Shown in pieces: positions 27,125 through 29,253 of a stretch of DNA of 29,253 bases. Under the pieces are notes generated by a model that worked only from the letters and a program-made list of their open reading frames with translations, was not told where the DNA came from and searched no databases. Origin of the DNA: a virus; IMG/VR virus record IMGVR_UViG_3300010392_000286, positions 1 through 29,253 of that record; one strand, 5' to 3'. The position numbers were made by a program, and so were the translations under genes. Positions within the stretch are counted from its first letter, which is position 1. Each line of letters begins with the position of its first letter.

Positions 27125-29068
27125 GTGGACTTTTGGCCGTTATGGAGGGCCACTTACCCGTATTATCAGGGATTCCCTATGCGGGTATACTCCGGCTACC
27201 TTGACGACAAATTCACGTTTGATACTAACGCATTTCAGGCGCGTCATTACCTGATGGATTCGTTCAAGAAAACCGCTTCAGGTGTGTCCATTCCAGGCCG
27301 CGACCCGTTAAAGTTTGCTGACAATGACCGTGCGCAATACCCGTCAAAATCAACCGGCTACCTGAACGCAGATATCACTGACACTGACACAAGCATCACA
27401 CTCGCCCCTACAGGCGCTGGTGATGCTAATCACGGCACAAGCGGGATTATCCGTATCAACGACGAAATAATGACCTACACGCGTACCAGCGGCAGTGACA
27501 CGCTGACAGTAGTTAGGGCGCAATATAACACCGTGGCCGACGCGCACAGTGCTGATGACACAGTACAGGAATGCGTTGAGATTCAAGATACTGTTGATAA
27601 TATCTTATACCTGCTGCTTGTTACCGGAGCGGGCCTTGATTCTTCTTACATTTCAACATCAAAATGGGCGGCAGAGAGAAGCGCGTATTTGCCGGGCAAC
27701 TATTACACCCTGCTAACTGAGCCGGTAGGCATTAAGACGCTGCTGAAAGAACTGGGCATGGAAGCGCCGCATCGCCTGTACTGGGATGAGCGGTTGGCAG
27801 AGATATCGTTTGTCGCAATCAAAGACTTCTCTTCATCCGCGCCAACGTGGACAGACGAAGGTGAATTGCTTGCCGATACTGTGTCGTGGCAAGATAAACT
27901 GGACATGCGGGTTAGTACTGTCATTGTGAATTTTGGCATCTACGACTACGCCAAAGACCTTGACGAGATAACCAACTATCAGCAAGGTTATGTGCGCATC
28001 GACCCTGATAGCGCGTCAAATTACGGCTCACAGAAAATCAAAACGATTAACTGCCGCTGGATTAACAATGATAACAAGGCTGCTGCAATTCTTTTGGCTG
28101 CAAGATGGGGCCGCAGATACTCGAAAGCGCCTATCGAAATATCATTCCAGTTGGATTCAAAAGACACCGACGTATGGACAGCGGGTAACGCTTACGTTAA
28201 CACCAGAACGATTGTGGATAACACAAACTCCCGTATTGACTTGCCCGTTGAGGTTATGTCGGCGCAGGGGTCGGATAATTTTAGCTACACCTGCCTTGAA
28301 CACTCATACGGCCAAGAGCTATCCCAAGACGAAGGCGTTGACGAGGGCGTGCTTGTAGTTCAGTTATCCAGTGAAATTGACCAGTTGAAAGATGCGGGAG
28401 GCACTGCACGGACGCTTCGTGATGTATTTGACGACCAATCCCCGCCATCAAGCTATGACGCAGACACGCAGGTTAGGATTATTTTTGATGGCTTCTGTGT
28501 GGCTGGTAGTAGCGATACCACACAGCCCGCCGTGTCAACTGGCGATTTTAGCTACTTCAACAATGACCCAATACTCGATGTTAGGGGTTTGATTGTTGGT
28601 AAAGGCGGTGACGGCGCGAACCTTGGCGGCACGCCGGAAGATGGCGGTATAGCCTTATACCTTGAAACCAATGTGCAGATTGACAACTCAGGCACCATTG
28701 GTGGCGGCGGCGGGGGCGCTAACGGACAAAGCGCATCGAGTGGCGGCGTATCGGCCTTTGGTGCCGGTGGTGGCGGTGCGGGCTATACTAACGGTCTAGG
28801 TGCTACAGGTAGCTTTGTATCACCTTCTGCCAACGCCATTGACATTACCCCTGCACAGAATGGCGACAACACGACTGGCGGCGCTGGTGGTATAGCGACT
28901 GCTGATGATGGTGCTGGTGGTATATTTACTGCGACAGGCTTTGCAGGTGGCAACCTTGGTCAGGCTGGCGGCGGTTCAGGTGGTGCGGCAGGTGCAGCCA
29001 TTGAAAGAAATGGTTATACTATTAATTGGATTAACACAGGCACCGTGCTTGGTGCTGACAACCCATAG
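27125..29068 (+). CDS. tail-tip/hub protein with glycine-rich C-terminus, 3' part of a split gene
   Basis: 647 residues from a GTG at 27125, but coding continues in this frame back to about 27040 (see previous entry). 'VDFWPLWRATYPYYQGFPMRVYSGYLDD' and 'TGIIRINDEIMTYTR....LTVVRAQYNTVADAHSADDTVQ' (about 105-150) form a known insert pattern of tail proteins. 'LLKELGMEAPHRLYWDERLAEISFVAI' and 'AAILLAARWGRRYSKAPIEISFQLD' resemble central tail-tip proteins. The C-terminal about 100 residues are very rich in Gly (GGGGGGANGQ, GAGGGGAGYTNG, GGAGGIATADDGAGG), a pattern known from tail adhesin tips. Likely a baseplate hub with a host-recognition tail. Confidence 0.68.
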   Translation: MDFWPLWRATYPYYQGFPMRVYSGYLDDKFTFDTNAFQARHYLMDSFKKTASGVSIPGRDPLKFADNDRAQYPSKSTGYLNADITDTDTSITLAPTGAGDANHGTSGIIRINDEIMTYTRTSGSDTLTVVRAQYNTVADAHSADDTVQECVEIQDTVDNILYLLLVTGAGLDSSYISTSKWAAERSAYLPGNYYTLLTEPVGIKTLLKELGMEAPHRLYWDERLAEISFVAIKDFSSSAPTWTDEGELLADTVSWQDKLDMRVSTVIVNFGIYDYAKDLDEITNYQQGYVRIDPDSASNYGSQKIKTINCRWINNDNKAAAILLAARWGRRYSKAPIEISFQLDSKDTDVWTAGNAYVNTRTIVDNTNSRIDLPVEVMSAQGSDNFSYTCLEHSYGQELSQDEGVDEGVLVVQLSSEIDQLKDAGGTARTLRDVFDDQSPPSSYDADTQVRIIFDGFCVAGSSDTTQPAVSTGDFSYFNNDPILDVRGLIVGKGGDGANLGGTPEDGGIALYLETNVQIDNSGTIGGGGGGANGQSASSGGVSAFGAGGGGAGYTNGLGATGSFVSPSANAIDITPAQNGDNTTGGAGGIATADDGAGGIFTATGFAGGNLGQAGGGSGGAAGAAIERNGYTINWINTGTVLGADNP

Positions 29069-29076
29069 GTGAAATG

Positions 29077-29253
29077 ATGTCATACTACCCAGTACCATTG
29101 ACAGCGCTTGCAGAGTCTGATGATGACGGGACAGGCGGCAAGAATATCGTTGCAGATGCTGTTGTCACAGCCACCGACCTGTCTTTAACAACTGCGCTTC
29201 TTTATGATGATGCGTCAGGCTCAAATCCTGCCACGTCGAAAAAAACAGGCTCC
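29077..29253 (+). CDS. tail protein, N-terminal fragment
   Basis: Starts at ATG 29077, 5 nt after GGTGA (ATG 29074 is too close), 9 nt after the previous stop, and runs off the window with 59 codons. 'MSYYPVPLTALAESDDDGTGGKNIVADAVVTATDLSLTTALLYDDASGSNPATSKKTGS' looks like the beginning of a tail fiber or tip protein with Asp/Gly-rich loops. The rest lies outside the window. Confidence 0.6.
   Translation, partial: MSYYPVPLTALAESDDDGTGGKNIVADAVVTATDLSLTTALLYDDASGSNPATSKKTGS

Noticed and set aside
1-29253. CRISPR arrays, tRNA or rRNA genes, IS elements, integrase or attachment sites
   Set aside because: No regularly spaced repeats, no cloverleaf or rRNA sequence, no transposase or recombinase motif was found on either strand.

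Overview
The window reads as one stretch of a tailed-phage genome (free phage or prophage), probably infecting a gammaproteobacterium. The evidence is a lambdoid-style early set (annealing protein, NinB-like, O-like initiator, DnaB-like helicase), E. coli-type sigma70 promoters and Shine-Dalgarno sites, and a hybrid virion: a P22/Sf6-type terminase and P22-like coat, a DUF4055-type portal, and a siphovirus tail with a frameshifted G/GT chaperone pair and a 604-residue tape measure. No host gene, integrase, tRNA, CRISPR array or lysis gene is visible. The host genus cannot be fixed from the sequence alone.

Layout. 1-411 (minus) is the start of a single-strand annealing protein. 481-2087 is a rightward recombination operon: a ribbon-helix-helix protein, a NinB-like protein, an HNH-like protein and small ORFs. 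2095-4503 is the replication module: a promoter, a structured leader ending in a terminator-like hairpin, an O-like initiator with iterons and AT-rich 13-mers inside its gene, and a DnaB-like helicase. 4507-8068 is a run of small, tightly overlapping middle genes of mostly unknown role, driven from promoters at 4507 and 6026. 8065-8144 is a strong promoter followed at once by a terminator, the layout of an antitermination-controlled late promoter. 8195-29253 is the late operon: terminase, head morphogenesis, portal, scaffold, coat, capsid appendages, connector and tail-completion proteins, tail tube, chaperones, tape measure and tail-tip proteins.

Three leftward gene cassettes interrupt the rightward late operon: 15454-16353 (four genes), 19636-20182 (two genes) and 21377-22701 (five genes). 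Each behaves as a moron. Its genes overlap head to tail, it lies opposite to its surroundings, and it has its own promoter at its right end. All three promoters, the promoter of the leftward annealing gene and one rightward middle promoter (6026) share a 15-bp element close to ACTGGTCAAACCACT. The element lies exactly 17 (once 18) bp before a -10 hexamer, where the -35 box should be. This looks like a phage-specific regulon that co-ordinates accessory genes scattered through the virion operon, and it is the most interesting feature of the window. A sixth, orphan copy at 11346 may mark a lost cassette.

Other oddities: a free-standing HNH/AP2 endonuclease whose Shine-Dalgarno is the right arm of a terminator; two structural genes (10247-11346 and 26859-29068) split by apparent -1 shifts; a family of 14-residue repeats shared by two consecutive tail ORFs that are in the same frame; a beta-helix protein encoded in the head module; and a glycine-rich C-terminus on a tail-tip protein.
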